The notes beneath the pieces were generated by a model. The model did no database searches. It was not told the DNA's origin and was given only the letters and a program-made list of their open reading frames with translations. Source: Undaria pinnatifida (lineage: Eukaryota; Sar; Phaeophyceae; Laminariales; Alariaceae). Taken from it: DNA of 64,000 bases. The position numbers were made by a program, and so were the translations under genes. Below, in pieces: positions 32,556 to 45,572 of this stretch. The DNA is taken from positions 12,609,973 through 12,673,972 of the forward strand of contig JABAKD010000010.1 in assembly GCA_012845835.1 (NCBI GenBank), given 5' to 3'. Position 1 is the first letter of the stretch, and every line of letters begins with the position of its first letter.

Positions 32556-34938
32556 GGGTCACGGGCTCTGTTGTGCCACCCAGTAACCAAGCCCAAACTC
32601 TGGGCAGGGCGCCTGGTGGCTTATCTTGCGCGTGTCTTGTGTGATTGATTCCTGCCTTGCTTTTCACTTTCACTACACGGAGAAAAAATCACTTGAAATG
32701 AGTAGCAAAAAAAATAGTCGTGGGTGCGTAGGAGTTGGAATCTGCGGCGCTCGCCCTGCGTCACACAGGGGCTGCTGCTCTGAACATGCAACGAGGCCCG
32801 AATCCTGTCCAGAACCTTGATTGGCGGTCACGCGGGCGTTGCACCGCGCCCGTCGTCGCCAAATACAGTAAGCAAGCACTACTGCAGCTTGATCGGGGAC
32901 ACCCAACGAAGTGTCGATACTGGAGAGATTCTCGAGATTATTACGTTTAGAATAGGCGTTTATGGACAGGGAAGTAGGGGACAAAAAAAGGTTTGATTAA
33001 CCTGAAGATGGCTTTACGATTCCGACGAAGCAAGTTTTGAGTTTGGGTGTTTGCGTGTTTGGGTGTTGTGCACAGCATTGCGACAAGACGGACGAGCGAG
33101 CTTCTTCTTGGCTCTCTAGGGTCTACTTCTAGCCTACGATAAAGCCAAGTAACACGCTCTGCGCTCCACACTTTGGGTGAGCCCCAGGAAAAAGCGGCAC
33201 GATGCCACCAAGGACCGTAGTTTTTCCTTCCTGACTTTTGCTTTACTTGGCTTTACCTGGTACGAGTGCAAGGTTGATCTTTTGGTGGCTCCTTCTCTTC
33301 TCCTATCCCCATGTGTCTTTCGCGTAGACTACACATAGCGAGTTCTAGCCATGCGCCGGCGTGTGCCAATCGGTGTGTTGCCTCTGTGTTTTCCGATGAT
33401 GCTGCGCGATTGGGCACGCGAGGAAGGCATAGATAGCAAGACCGGAAGCCAGTAGCATATGTACACAGCAGCAGTTCGTTGTGAGAGTTATCGGCGGCGC
33501 GATCTTTCGCTTTCTTGGCATTGGGTGCCGACCAAGCAAGACTTTCCCTCTGCTGCCGGCTCTGATCAGATGCGAGGCTCCCCAACTCTGCTGCTGCTGT
33601 TGCTACTGCTGCTGCTGCGTGTGCTTCTGGTGTTGCTGTTGTAGTTGCTGCTAATGATGCTGCTGTTGTTGCTGCTGTTGTTGCTGCTGCTGCGCAAATA
33701 ACGTAGCGGCGTACGTAGCGTGCGGCCTCCGACTGGTTTGCTTCTGGCCTGCCTGAGCACGCCCCCAGAGAGAGTCGCGGGCCGCTCGCTGCTCCTGTGC
33801 AACTAGATTTCTCAGGTCGCAGAGAGCTTTCAGTCGCGCGCCGCCGGCATAGGCTGTTGACAGTACGGTCAGTGGTGCCCATGTCTGTCACCAAAAAGTG
33901 AGCAGCCAATTTACACCACAGACAAAGGGTCCGCCTGCTGCTATCATACTGTTGCCAGTTACGTCGCTACCTACCGGTATTCCCAGGTATGCTGTCTCCT
34001 GTATCACGATACCAGTATCATTTAAAGACGTCGTGGCTGTCTGCGGTTAGTCGACAACTTGGCTATTCGATCTACAGATGTCCCACCTGCCCGTCCTCGT
34101 GACCCCCCAAGACTGCCCGCACAACAACAATAGCAACTACAACAGCAGTAACAACGACAACACCGACACACTCGCAACCTCAACCGCAACAATCACAACC
34201 ACAGCCACAACCGCAATCGCAACGGCAACACCAACCGCAACCCCAACCCCAACCCTCCACAACAGATTTTACTGCTCTGCTGCTGCGCCCCTTTCTGTTG
34301 TCATGATCGTCGTGTCAGGTAAGGTCATTGTGTATCCTCTTTCCTACTGGCAAATTGGCACTTAGTACGAAGCTGTCCCCTCATGGTTCGTGGTGCCTCT
34401 TATTCATGTCTCCGTTGGCTCACAGCTCTCGGTAATTCAACGCCGATACGATGCAGCATAGAACAGCGACGATGGGCGACGGGATGCTCCCTTCGGAGCA
34501 TCATTGCCACTTGCCCCCGGTATAGTCTCGCCCATCTACATGATTTCCTTGACGTGAATGTGACATCTACTATCATATGGTTTTCACCTCACCCATGACA
34601 TGGTTTCATAGACTATCCACCTCCGTACATATACCACTCTAGAACACACACCCCGATCGAACCCGTCACCGACTATGTTTTCACATATGTCACACATACA
34701 TACCGTATGTTCGCCTTGTACCGGCCGAGCGACATAAGACAAAAGCCTCGCACTCTGTGTCGCCCGCTTGCTGCCTGCACCGTCACCAGCATCATCTGCA
34801 CAACCGCAGCTGGAGAGGAGCCGTCTGCAAAGCAGCAGCAGCAGTAGCAACAGCAAAGCACCATCAGCAATAACAGCAGCAACGGATCGCCGGACCAAAG
34901 GATTAACCGAAAAACAGGCAGCCAGGCAGCCGATCACA
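32556..34938. promoter_or_regulatory. Divergent promoter and 5' UTR region between gene 1 and UPF2
   Basis: About 2.4 kb separates the two start codons, so both genes probably take their promoters from here. It contains CTG/CAG runs (33590-33700), a CAA/CAACCG-rich stretch (34120-34260) and no clear TATA box. A 218-codon minus ORF (33253-33909) lies in it without recognisable features. Confidence 0.35.
33253..33909 (-). other. Unexplained 218-codon ORF in the intergenic region
   Basis: ATG-initiated (MAAHFLVTDMGTTDRTVN), Ala/Thr-rich from a CTG/CAA tract in the middle, no domain, no clear donor. Possible 5' exon or chance ORF over a repeat. Confidence 0.2.
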
Positions 34939-36123
34939 ATGAGCTCTGCAAACGACAGCGGCAGCGGCGGCGGTGGTGGACGGGGAGAAGTAGCAGGATC
35001 CAGCAACAGACGAGGTGGAGGTGCTACCAGTAGCAGCAGTAGCGCCCAGGCGCGGAACAGACCGTCCCGGAGGGAGCGCAGCAGCAGTGCGCGGGGCAGC
35101 GGCACGCGGCAACCGACAACGTCGGCTAAACCCAACACCAACCCTGCCCCCGCCACCACCACCGCCACTGCCACAGCAGCAGCAACACCAGCAACAGGAG
35201 GAAATGCGTCAACTCCTCCACTGCCACCACCGTCTTTCGCTACGACCGCGACGAAAAGGGATGACGGACTGGTGCCCGGCTCAGGCCTCCTCGCCCTCCA
35301 AGCGTTAGCCGCTGCTCAGAACAAAGCTACCGCAGCAGCGGCGGCGGCGGAGACGGTAGGTGGGGCGAGAGTGGGCGACGGGGCGGCCGCAACTAGACCA
35401 CGGAGCAGCAGTGGTGTTGGCTGTGGTGGTCTGAGAGGGGCGCGAGGGGGGGGGGGAGAAAGGGTCGGGGAGAGCAACGAGGGTGGTGGTGGTGATGGTG
35501 GTGGTGGTGGTGGCGGTGGTAGCGGTGGTAGCGGTGGTAGTAGTGGTTGTGGTGGCGGCGGCAGTGGTAGTGGTAGTGGAAGCCGCGGTGCGGATCGCGA
35601 GGGAAGAAGCCGGGGCGGAGCTGGTCGCGACGGTAGCAACAACAGCAAAGGTAATCGCAACGGCAACGGCACCAGCAACGGCACTAGCAACAGCACCAGC
35701 AGCCGCAGCAACGTCAACGGTAGTACGCCAGCTGCGGGGGGAAGGAGCGCCAGGTCGTCGACCAAGACGCCCAGCAGCAGCAGTGGTATCACCGGTGGTG
35801 CTGGTGGGCGGACTAGCGGTGGAACCAGCGCCGACAAGGACGCCATTCCTGCCAGGGGACGAGGTGGGCTATCGACGACGAGGAGGGGAGGCTTCGCGGC
35901 GGCGGCAGCAGCGGCCGTGAAGGGGACCTCATCGTCCTGCGCACACGGTAGTAAAGGAGAAGCGGATGCTGGAGCCGGTCGAGGGTCCTCGAAGAGCGAC
36001 GGCAGAGGCGGCGGTGGTAACGGTGTTAGCGGTGGCAGAAGTGGTAGCGGTAGCGGCGGCAGCCGTAGCGCTAACGGGAAAAGGGTGTCGGGCAAAGAGG
36101 CGGGAGGGCGACAGCTGTCCGAG
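34939..36123 (+). CDS. UPF2: UPF2 exon 1: Ser/Gly/Ala-rich N-terminal extension
   Basis: 395 codons from the first in-frame ATG ([14 protein letters not shown]) to QLSE before GTAAGC, phase 0. Low complexity throughout: Ser, Gly, Ala, Thr and Asn runs with scattered Arg. The only ordered-looking stretch is GLLALQALAAAQNKATAAA. Nothing in it resembles animal UPF2. It joins exon 2 in phase, but no homology proves it belongs to this gene. Confidence 0.75.
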
Positions 36124-39100
36124 GTAAGCCGTAAGCCATGAGCCGTCTCGCACGCGCCGAGGGGATTTTGGGGTTAAAGGGGGTGAGGGAGGGGATTGAG
36201 AGGGGCCCGCGGTGTGGATGCCGTGTTTGTTTTTTATTCGTTGACTTTTTTCTTCATGGTTTGGTTATTCCAGCATGTTGTCTGTCCTGATCACATGCGT
36301 CGGTGTGTTTGGATTCGATCACCACTTGCGCTGCCTATGAGAGCGACCCACAAGCGAGTGCTCCTGTGAGATCAGGAGACGATAATTTTGGGCGGCGTCA
36401 GTAACACGTTTGGGAGCTCCCACACTAAAAATTGTGTATTGAATCTGAACCGTCGTCCCGTCACAGGCGTTTTCCTGGCATATTTGGAAGCTACGGGTAC
36501 GTGTAAACAGGTATCAGTGTCTAATTAAAACACTAGACTAGACCAACTAACGTATTTAACAGCTACTCAACCCTTCAATTATTGCAAAAACTGCCTCACG
36601 TTAATTCTGAGTAGATTTCCCTATGAAGACGTGGGTGCAGTTCTAATGAGGGGTTAATACCTACCGGTGCATGTAATGCGGACTAAGTAACCATGCAATC
36701 ACTACCTACCTATCTGAAGCGCACAAACAAACCAACACGAACCGGCACCAAATCAAAACAAGTGCAAACGAAACGAGTTAAAGCCAACCGAATCAACCCC
36801 AAACAAACAGTCGGAGGAGCGCAAGAAGTCGGAGCAGTCCAAGCGGCAGCTCGCGGCACAGCAGGAGCAACGCAAGCGGGCCGACGAGGAGCGGCGCCGC
36901 AAAGCCGAGGAAGACCGCAAAGCCACCGAGGAAAGACGAGCGCGGCGCGAAGCCGAGGAGAAAGAGCGCGTGCGCAAGGCAGAAGCGGACGCCCGCCGGA
37001 AAGAACTGGAAGAAAAAAAGCTCGCCGAGGCTAAGAAAAAGCTTGAGGAGAAGAGGAAGAGGGTGGAGGAGAGAAGACTGAGGATGGCGGCGGAGGCGGA
37101 GCGGAAAAGGGAGGAGGCCGAGAAGAAAAGAGAGGAAGAGAAGAAGGAGGCGGAGAGGGTGGAGCTGGAAGAGGCTCGCGCGGCCGAAGAGGAGGAGCGG
37201 CGCAGGGTGAGGAAAGGGGTTGGAGGGGATTTGGGGGGGAGGTGATGTGCCGCACTAAGCAAGGGAGGGGAGGGGGGGCATGAGGAAGGGAATGGGGTGA
37301 GGGGGAGGTGTTTGGTGTGCCGCGTTTAGGAGGGGGGGGATAAGGACGGGGAATGGGGGAGGGGGGATGGCAAGTGGAGGTTAATATGCGGCCTTGAGCA
37401 AGGAGAAGGAGGGAGGGGAGATGGGGGTAGGAGTTATTGCGCTTGGGTTGCTCCCCCCGCTGTAGGCTGCTGTTAGTTGAGCGGGGCGAAGCGGGGGGGG
37501 GGGAGAGACAGGAAGGTGGTTCTGCTTCATTTTCTGATATTGCACCCTTGTAGAAAATGCCGTTTTTTTTGTTGTGTTTTACTAGGAGCGGCAGAGGAAG
37601 GGCCGGCGAATAACCGCGAGCTTGCGTTTGTTTTTGTTTGCTAGTCTCGTGTTTTGTTTTGTGTTCGTTCTATGCTTGGTTTGTGTTCGTGTTAAGTTTG
37701 TGTTTGCACACCTGGTGTTTTGTGCTTTGGTCTGTGCTTGCTTTGTGTGTCGTGCTTTGTTCTCGGTGCCTTTCGTGTTGTGTTTTGTCGTTTCTCGTGC
37801 TTGTCTCGGATGACGTACGATACGTGAATCGATGTCAAGGTTCACTCAACACCCAACCCCCACCCTTGCTCCCCTGTTTTGTTTTTTGCAACAAAACTGG
37901 CGCTTAGGAAGCCGAGCAAGAGCGCGTGAGGAAGGAGTTCGAGGCCCAACTGGAGGCCGTCTCCCAGCTAGAACTGCTGCAGAAGGAGGAGCGAGCTAGG
38001 TAAGCGCAACTTGCATGAAAATGCAACCCGCAAACCGTAATCCACATGCCGCAAACTACAAACCACACGCTACCTGTTATAAAATACAAACCACATCCAC
38101 AAACCGCAAACCACAAGCTAAAAAACACAAATCACATACCGCAAACCACGAGCCATGAAACGAAGTTCCTCTTTTTCGTTGTTGTCAGGCGAGAGCTGCG
38201 GGAGAAGCACGCGCCGGAGGCCCTGAAGGCCTCGAGAGACGCGCACGAGGCTAACAAGTCCAAGCTCAAGTCGGACCTGAAGAAGACCACCGCTTTCACC
38301 AAGAAGGTAGGCGAAGAGCCAGTCGGTTGATCGGTCGGTCGGTCGGTATTTCGGTTAGTCTGTCAGTACATTGGGTCGGTTGTTCTGTCGATCGTTTTGT
38401 GGCAAGTCCGTGGTTTGTATGGGTCGGTTGTTCGGCCGATCGATATTGTTTTCGGTCACTCAGTAGGTTGGTATTTTGGTCGGTCAATCGATGTTGATAG
38501 ATTAGTCGTGTGATCTGTCGGTCGATTTTCTGTTTGGCACGTCGACCGATCGATCTTTTAGTCGGAAGATAGGTATGTGTTTTCAGTCGATAGGTATTTG
38601 GTTCGGTCCATCGGTCGGTCAGTCAATCGGTTTGCTGACCGATCGGTCGGTTTTTATCCGTTTATGTTGTCCGTTTTTTTGCCCTTTGTTTGCCTTGGCC
38701 TTCCTTCTTGCCTGCCTGCCCGGAGCGCAGGTGAAGGCCCTGTCCGAGGACCAGAGGACGTCCCTCACCAAGGACGTGGAAGGACTAAACCTGAGCCGGT
38801 ACGTGAGCGAGGTAGTGGATGCCGTGGTGGACAACAGGCTCAAGAACGCCGACGTCGCCGTCGCGGTGCACCTTTGCTGCCTCATGCATCAAAGGTGGGA
38901 ATGGGAGGTGCATTTTGAGCTTTCGACGTCACGTTTTTCTTTTGTTTTTGACGTCTTGGGCGAAGCTATGAATCCGAAAAGGTGGGGTGGAAGGTAGTAC
39001 ACATTTTAAGCTTTTTTCGTAGGTGCGTTTGAGCGTTCTGGGCGAACATGTGAACCACTCCGCACCCCCCCACCTCCGCTCTACACGCTACCCTCCCACA

Positions 39101-42100
39101 CACACCCGTCCGACCTCCCCCCCTGTACCGACCTGAAGCCTTTTTTGGGTTTTTTTTGTTTAGGTGTTTCATTCAGGGCGTTTTACAAGTCATGATCCGA
39201 TCCCGCGGATCGGGTCAGGAGGTTGCCAAAATCTCACGGGTCGAGTCAGGAGATAGCTCGAAATCTCACGTGTCGGAACGGGTCGGGTCAGCAGTTTTTG
39301 CACACCTCACCGGTCGGGTCGGGTCATCTCGACCCGCTAACGGTGACCAGACCCGTGAACAGCCCTGGCTGTAGTCGAAGCTGTGAACCCCCCCCCCCCC
39401 CCCCCCATCCGACCGGCCCCCAGCCCAACCGACCCCCCCCTCCATACACACTCAAATCCCCACCCCCACCCGAAGCGCGGAAGAAAAGGATCGATCGATC
39501 GTTTGATTGAGGAGATAGGGTGGTTGATGGGCAGTCGCTTGGCAAGGCTTCGTTTTTCTTTGGTTGCGTTCTTGTTTTTGGCAGTCATTGCTCGTATATA
39601 CGAGTGCGAGTACGGCCGGTATTTGTTTGTGGAAAGTTGATTTTGTTCCTATTCTTGAGTTGTTCTTGGCTTTGTTTTTGTTCTTGTTCTGTTCTTGTTG
39701 CTCGTTAAAACCTCTTCCCGAAAACACGTTTTTCCTTGCTTTTTCCTGCGCTTTTTTTGACTGTCTTTTTAAGGTACCCGGAGTTTGCCGACGACCTTGT
39801 CCCGAAGCTAGCGGCGCCCTTGCTTTCCGGCCTTGCCGAGGAGGACAAGGAGGACAAGGACAGCCTAAAACGAAGGCAAGTTTTTTGGTTGCCGCTAAAA
39901 GTCTCCAACATGAACCGTACAATTACGTTGTCCTTGATCCGTTTTATGTTTGTGCTACCGTAAGATTGTCCTATCAAACACCGTTTCCAGGTGTTTTGCC
40001 TCTAAAAACGCGCGAGCAATTCTGCGAACCGTTCTGGGACCGATTCATACAGACCAAAAAGCGGCGAGCGCAATCTAGTCAAGCGTCTAAGAAAAGCTTG
40101 GGGCAATCCGGGCGTTGTCATGCCTCACGCGCGCCTCACAGCTTCCTGCGGTGCAGTTCGAACGCATCTCCTACACCAGCAGCTCAGATTGCTTCATGTG
40201 GCCGATCGCGATGCTGTCATGGTCAGTTTTTTTCGTCAATACCAGCAGCTCTGATTGCTTCATGTGGCGGATCGCGATTGTGTCATCGTCAGTTTTTTTC
40301 GTCATTTTTTGCGTCTGATATCACCCAGGGACGCTATATGCGAAAGCGCGTTTTTTCTACATCTCGTGCTGCAAAAGTCTCCAACTCGAAATTCCACGTA
40401 CCACTGTAGACTAATGTGTTGTCCAAAGTTTTTTTTTTTTCTTCTTCTGCTGTTGCTTGAGCTAAAATGTGTTTTTCTATTTCGAAAACAACCCAACCAT
40501 TCTTTCGAGTTCATTGTCCTTATAATCGAAAGTGTATCCTTATAAGCGATACGAAGTGCGATTTTTATACAAAACCGGTCCAACTTTAATTCGAGTAAAT
40601 TTGTCCTTACGCGAACATGCGGGTTTCTATTGCAAAACCTGCCCGACTTTTAATTCCATATACGTTTTGCTTTGCGCGTTTCTAGTGAGAAAAAAAAACG
40701 ACGTTAACTCGAGCTAAATTTGTTCTCGAAAACGAAATTATACGTTTCTACCGCAAAAGCTGCCGTACTTCAATGCCAAGTTGGCTGTCTTCAAACAATT
40801 TAACTTCAAGTAATCTGTTGTTAAACGAAAGTATGCGTTTTCTACAGCGAACGCTGTCCTACTGCAATTCCAAGTAGTCTGCCCTCAAACTATGTGGGGT
40901 TTTTTTCTAACGCGAAACTATGCCAGGGTATCTACCAACGCGAGTTCCTTGCGAGAGTTACCCTACGAGCTCCCCACCCTTAATAATTACTGTTTGTATC
41001 CTCTCGTTACAATCGCCACCGTTGCCACCGCTGCCCCTGCTGCCGCCAATCCAACCCTTTGTCGTGTTCGGGGGGGGCGCGTTTTTTCTCCAGGCGGTCG
41101 AACCTGCGGCTGCTGACAGAGTTGCACGCGTGCGGCGTTTTCGATGGCAGTCGCCTCATCGTGAGAATCGTGCGGTCGCTCTGCGGCCTGGAGGGCAAGG
41201 ACGCCAAGTAAGCCAAAAGTCAAACACGCTGTTTTGTGGATCTCAATTTGATGGTGTAATATTGTTGCTGTACGTGGTATGTGTAATGATTGATCGTATT
41301 ATATTACTGCTGTACCTGGCATATGTTACTACTGGTGTTGTTTGTTTGTTTTTGCTCCTCGCTTCTATTTTCTTCTCGCTTTTCTTTTCTCTTTCTCCCT
41401 CCCTAGACTGTAGCGCAGGTCTAGGGTCAATCACCAGGCTCTTCTCCCCCCTCCCCACTGCAGAACGTGCGTTGGTATTTATTGGGAGAAGACTCGAGCT
41501 ATTTCTTTCCTCGTCGACTCGCATCGAATTGTGTTAGTGCTGTCTGGTGTTGATATGCTCTGCTGGTATATAATGATGTTGCTATGGATATTATGGTACT
41601 AATAATGGCTTTTTGTTGGACAAAGACGAACTCTAAACTTGTTTATAATAATATATTTTATGTGATACGGCCCTTGATGTGATGTTGACATGAGCATGAT
41701 TATGCTGCTATATCATACCAGGTACTCCATGATATTGGTCGTAGTACGTTTTTCTCATTTTTATTGAACGTTTTTCCTGGGTATTTTTCGCTGTTTTGTT
41801 TTGCTTCTTTTTCGCAGGCGACAACGGCCTGCCGCCCCTGCGTTCGGCGACGCCAGGCGGCGTGACCAGCAGCACCAGACAGTTACCGCTGCTCCTGCCC
41901 CCCTGAGGGACAGCGACGTCATCGTGCTCGCCAGCTTCGTGCGGACGGCGGGGGAGGTATGTCGAGTACATCGAGTATGTCCAGTGTGTCGGGTATACCG
42001 AGTATGTCAAATATGTCGAGAACGTCATGTACGTCAAGTTCGTCGACCATGGCGAGTGTTTCGAGTATGTCGGGTATGTCAAGTACATCGAGTATGTCAC

Positions 42101-45100
42101 CTACGTATGTCGCGTGCGTTGATTGCCGTGTCGTCACGACCGGCACTCGGATTAATTGAAGGAGGGGGATAGGAAGAAGGTAAGAGGTGTTTTGCTTGTG
42201 CCGTTTGCTTGTGCTCTTCGCTCATTACTTGTGCTTGTTTTGTTGACTTGTGTTTTTCTTCGTGTTTTTTGCGTGTGCTTGTTGCTCGTGCAATTTAAAT
42301 TTAAAGCACATGCAATTTGCTTGTTATTTTTGTTTGCCCTTATTATTTCTGCTGGGTTTTTCTTGTTTGTGCTTTGTCTGAGTTTTCTATGTTACTCCGG
42401 TCACCGCCCGCTCGGGGTTTCTTTGCTCGGAGGGGTGTGCTTACTACTGCTTTTGACGCGCCGCGCTGTTTCCGAAGGACATGGTGGGGGTTTACCAGCG
42501 CAAGACCGCTAACACCATCAGGCTCGCCGGAGAGTTGGGCAAGCTCGAACGAGAGCCGGTTGCGGACTCCGACGTCAAGTCTCGTCTAAGGTAACACGTT
42601 TCCCAGATCGGACAGGTCAGATCTCTATAGATGATAGATAGATGATCTATTGATGATCTGTGTCTCGGGGCAGATGGATCCCTGGTGCATGGCCTATAGA
42701 CGTGCTGCCGGGTGGGAGCCGTACGATCTGCATGATCTAGCACATACCAGGTAAAACGGGGGCATGCAGTATCGATGCTGTTCTGCTATACTACTGCCAT
42801 CGTAGCGATGTCGAAGACTACGCAGACACTAAATACGGTGTTTCCTTGGTTGGAGCTGTGTTGTGCGTAGATCATGCACAAATTACCACAACGCCAGATG
42901 TAGGATCTGAATGATCTAGATCGTGATCTGGCCGACGTGTGAAATTGTTGCGGAATTTCTCACACTACATCCAAGTAGTTTGTCCCCATATATACATTTC
43001 CCAGTTGCTTTAGTCCTGGGGTCTGTCGTGAAAATTCCCAACAATCCCCAAATCCCTTGCTTTTCAACTCTACTTTCAGATATAATCCCGTTTTTTTTTA
43101 GCCCCGTTCCTCTACTCAATCCAAGTTTATAATCAATCTGGCTCTGTCCCCAAACACTCTCCTCAATTCGATTTTGCTCTATGGCTCCAACCGGCTTTTT
43201 TTTATCATTTCCCCCATACCGCTCGCGAATTCGATGCATGCAAGCTTTTGCTTCGGGATTTGACTGGCTTGAAATCGCGGGAGTGTCTTAAGTTGGAATG
43301 GGGGCAAATGCCTGTTGAAAACTATCAAAAAAAAAATGAGCAACTGCCCGTAGCCGGGCAAGTAACACCGACCGGCCCAAACAACTTTATAGCTTAGTCT
43401 ATACCTGGTACGTGGGTGAGTCTGCTGGTTCTACTGTATATAAAACAACTCCCACGCTATTTCCAAGTATTTTGTCCACGAACGCTCCCAGCCTCGTCCG
43501 ACCCCTTACCTCAACCCCCTCGCCATCACTAAAAACCAAACGACAGGACCCTTGTTGACGGGGCTTTCGATGCCCTCTGCGCACACCTGGAGGCGGGGCA
43601 CGAGGCTCTGTGGCGGCTGGAGAAGAAAATGGAAAAGGACAGGCTAACGAACGGCACCCTCACGGAGGAGAAGGAGAGGAATTTAGAAGAGAGCAGAAAG
43701 GCGTATGAGGCGCTACTGTCCAACGTTTCTTCCCTGGCCTCCTCTCTTAATAGGTGGATTGATTGGGGGATGGGGGGTGGGGAGATGGTGGCGATGGCGA
43801 TAGCGATCTGTAGCGATTGCGATTGCGATTGCCATTGCGACGACTGGGAGTAGAGCCCCGTTAAATTAGTTTTAAAATTATCTGCAAGTCGTTGCCGGCA
43901 CCATGAACCCCTGTTCTCGCTAAAACATGGCGGCAGCACCTCAGCTGCGTCCCTCTTACTCCCCCGACGCACCCCGCCACGGTTTTGCGCGTGAAATATT
44001 TCCGATCTTTTGGAAGGGGTTGCCGCGTACACCGCACGGGACTGAATCACACCCCACCTAGGGTTTGTTCTCGGTATCCATTACGCTAGCAGGTCTGCTG
44101 GCGTAACTGGGCGTTTTGAAGAGCATATAAACGAGCATGACCGTTTTTTTTTACGGCCGTAACAAGCGAAGTTTTGGGGGAAACATGCTACTGATATTCA
44201 CATGTAGCGCTTTTTTTCCTTATTCAGCAAAGCGCGTAAAACGCGGGGGGAAAGACACCCGAATGGATACAAGCATAACCGCACCGCGCTACGCCGCACC
44301 GCAACGCACCTCACCACTACTCACCGCGCCGCAGGGATATGCCGCTGCTTCCCGAACAGGAAGACGAGGAGGAGGAAGCTGGAGGGATCAGTCTCTGGGA
44401 GGGCGGGGTGGGCGGGGATGGCAGTGGGTACAGGGGTCCGTTCGAGGAATCTGAGAGGTACACATGTGTTATTTTATGTACTGCATACAGCGCTATACGT
44501 ACGTGTACGTTTATTTTGCAATCAGTGCCGAGGGTTGTTCGTAGATCGCACTCACTTGCGCTTCCCCCCTCCCCCTCCTCGCCTCCCCCCCCCTGCCCTC
44601 CTCACCTCTCCTCCTACCCTCTCCCCCCCACACCCACCCCTTTACTGCAGAGCATTCTATGAGGAACTCCCGGACCTGCTGAATACCGTCCCTCCCAACC
44701 TCTTAGGCCTAACAGAGGAACAGGCAGAGCAACTCAGAGAAGAGGAGCGGAAGAAGCTGAGAGAGAGAAATGCGGCGGATCACCAGGAAGCTGATGCCAG
44801 TGGTGGTGATGGGGGGGAGGGGGGAGAAGAAGGGGCAGCGGGGGGGGGGGAGGGAGAGGAGGATGTGCTCGTGGAAGAGCTGGGGAGGTTGTCGATGGTG
44901 GAGGAGGGGGAGGAAGGGGTTGGGGATGGGGATGGGGGCAGCGATGACGAGGTGCGTGGTTTGGTGTCGTTGTTTTTTGTTTGTTTATTTTTTCAGGATT
45001 TTTGTTTTTTTCATCTCCTTCGTCTGTTTGTTTGTTCCTGGTATTTTTTTTCGTGGTTTTCTTTTTTCTCTCTTTATGTTTCTATCTGCCGACGGATAAG

Positions 45101-45537
45101 ACGACAACAAATATGATGACGAGGATCATCACGGACAATCATGCTGGTGATGACGATGGTGGAGTTGGTGATGGTGATAGTGATGGTGATCGTGGCGGCA
45201 ATGGTAATGATGATGACGACGACGGTGATCATGAGAATGATCGTTATCTCGGCGATGATGTCGATGACGATTATGATGAGGGTGTGATGATAATACTAAT
45301 GATGATGGTGATAATGACGATAGTAATGATGGTGATGATGATAATATATGTATGATGATGTACGTGCCCCACTGCCGGTTTTCAGGACGAGGAAGGGAAG
45401 GAAGGCGGGGCGCGGGGCGGGGATGAGGGTGAGGAAGGTGGGGAGTACGTTAGCCGCAACGCTCGCCTAACGCTAATGATGGAGGACGAGCTGCCCAACT
45501 GCCACAACCTTGATAGAGTCGATGAGTTCGCGGTGAG

Positions 45538-45572
<35 letters not shown>

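Noticed and set aside
35316-36095. Pro/Leu-rich minus-strand ORF
   Set aside because: Antisense shadow of UPF2 exon 1; no splice context.
39876-39885. GT donor at CGAAGGCAA|GTTTTT for UPF2 exon 6
   Set aside because: It would put exon 7 in a frame without UPF2 homology. The GC donor one codon earlier keeps the conserved frame.
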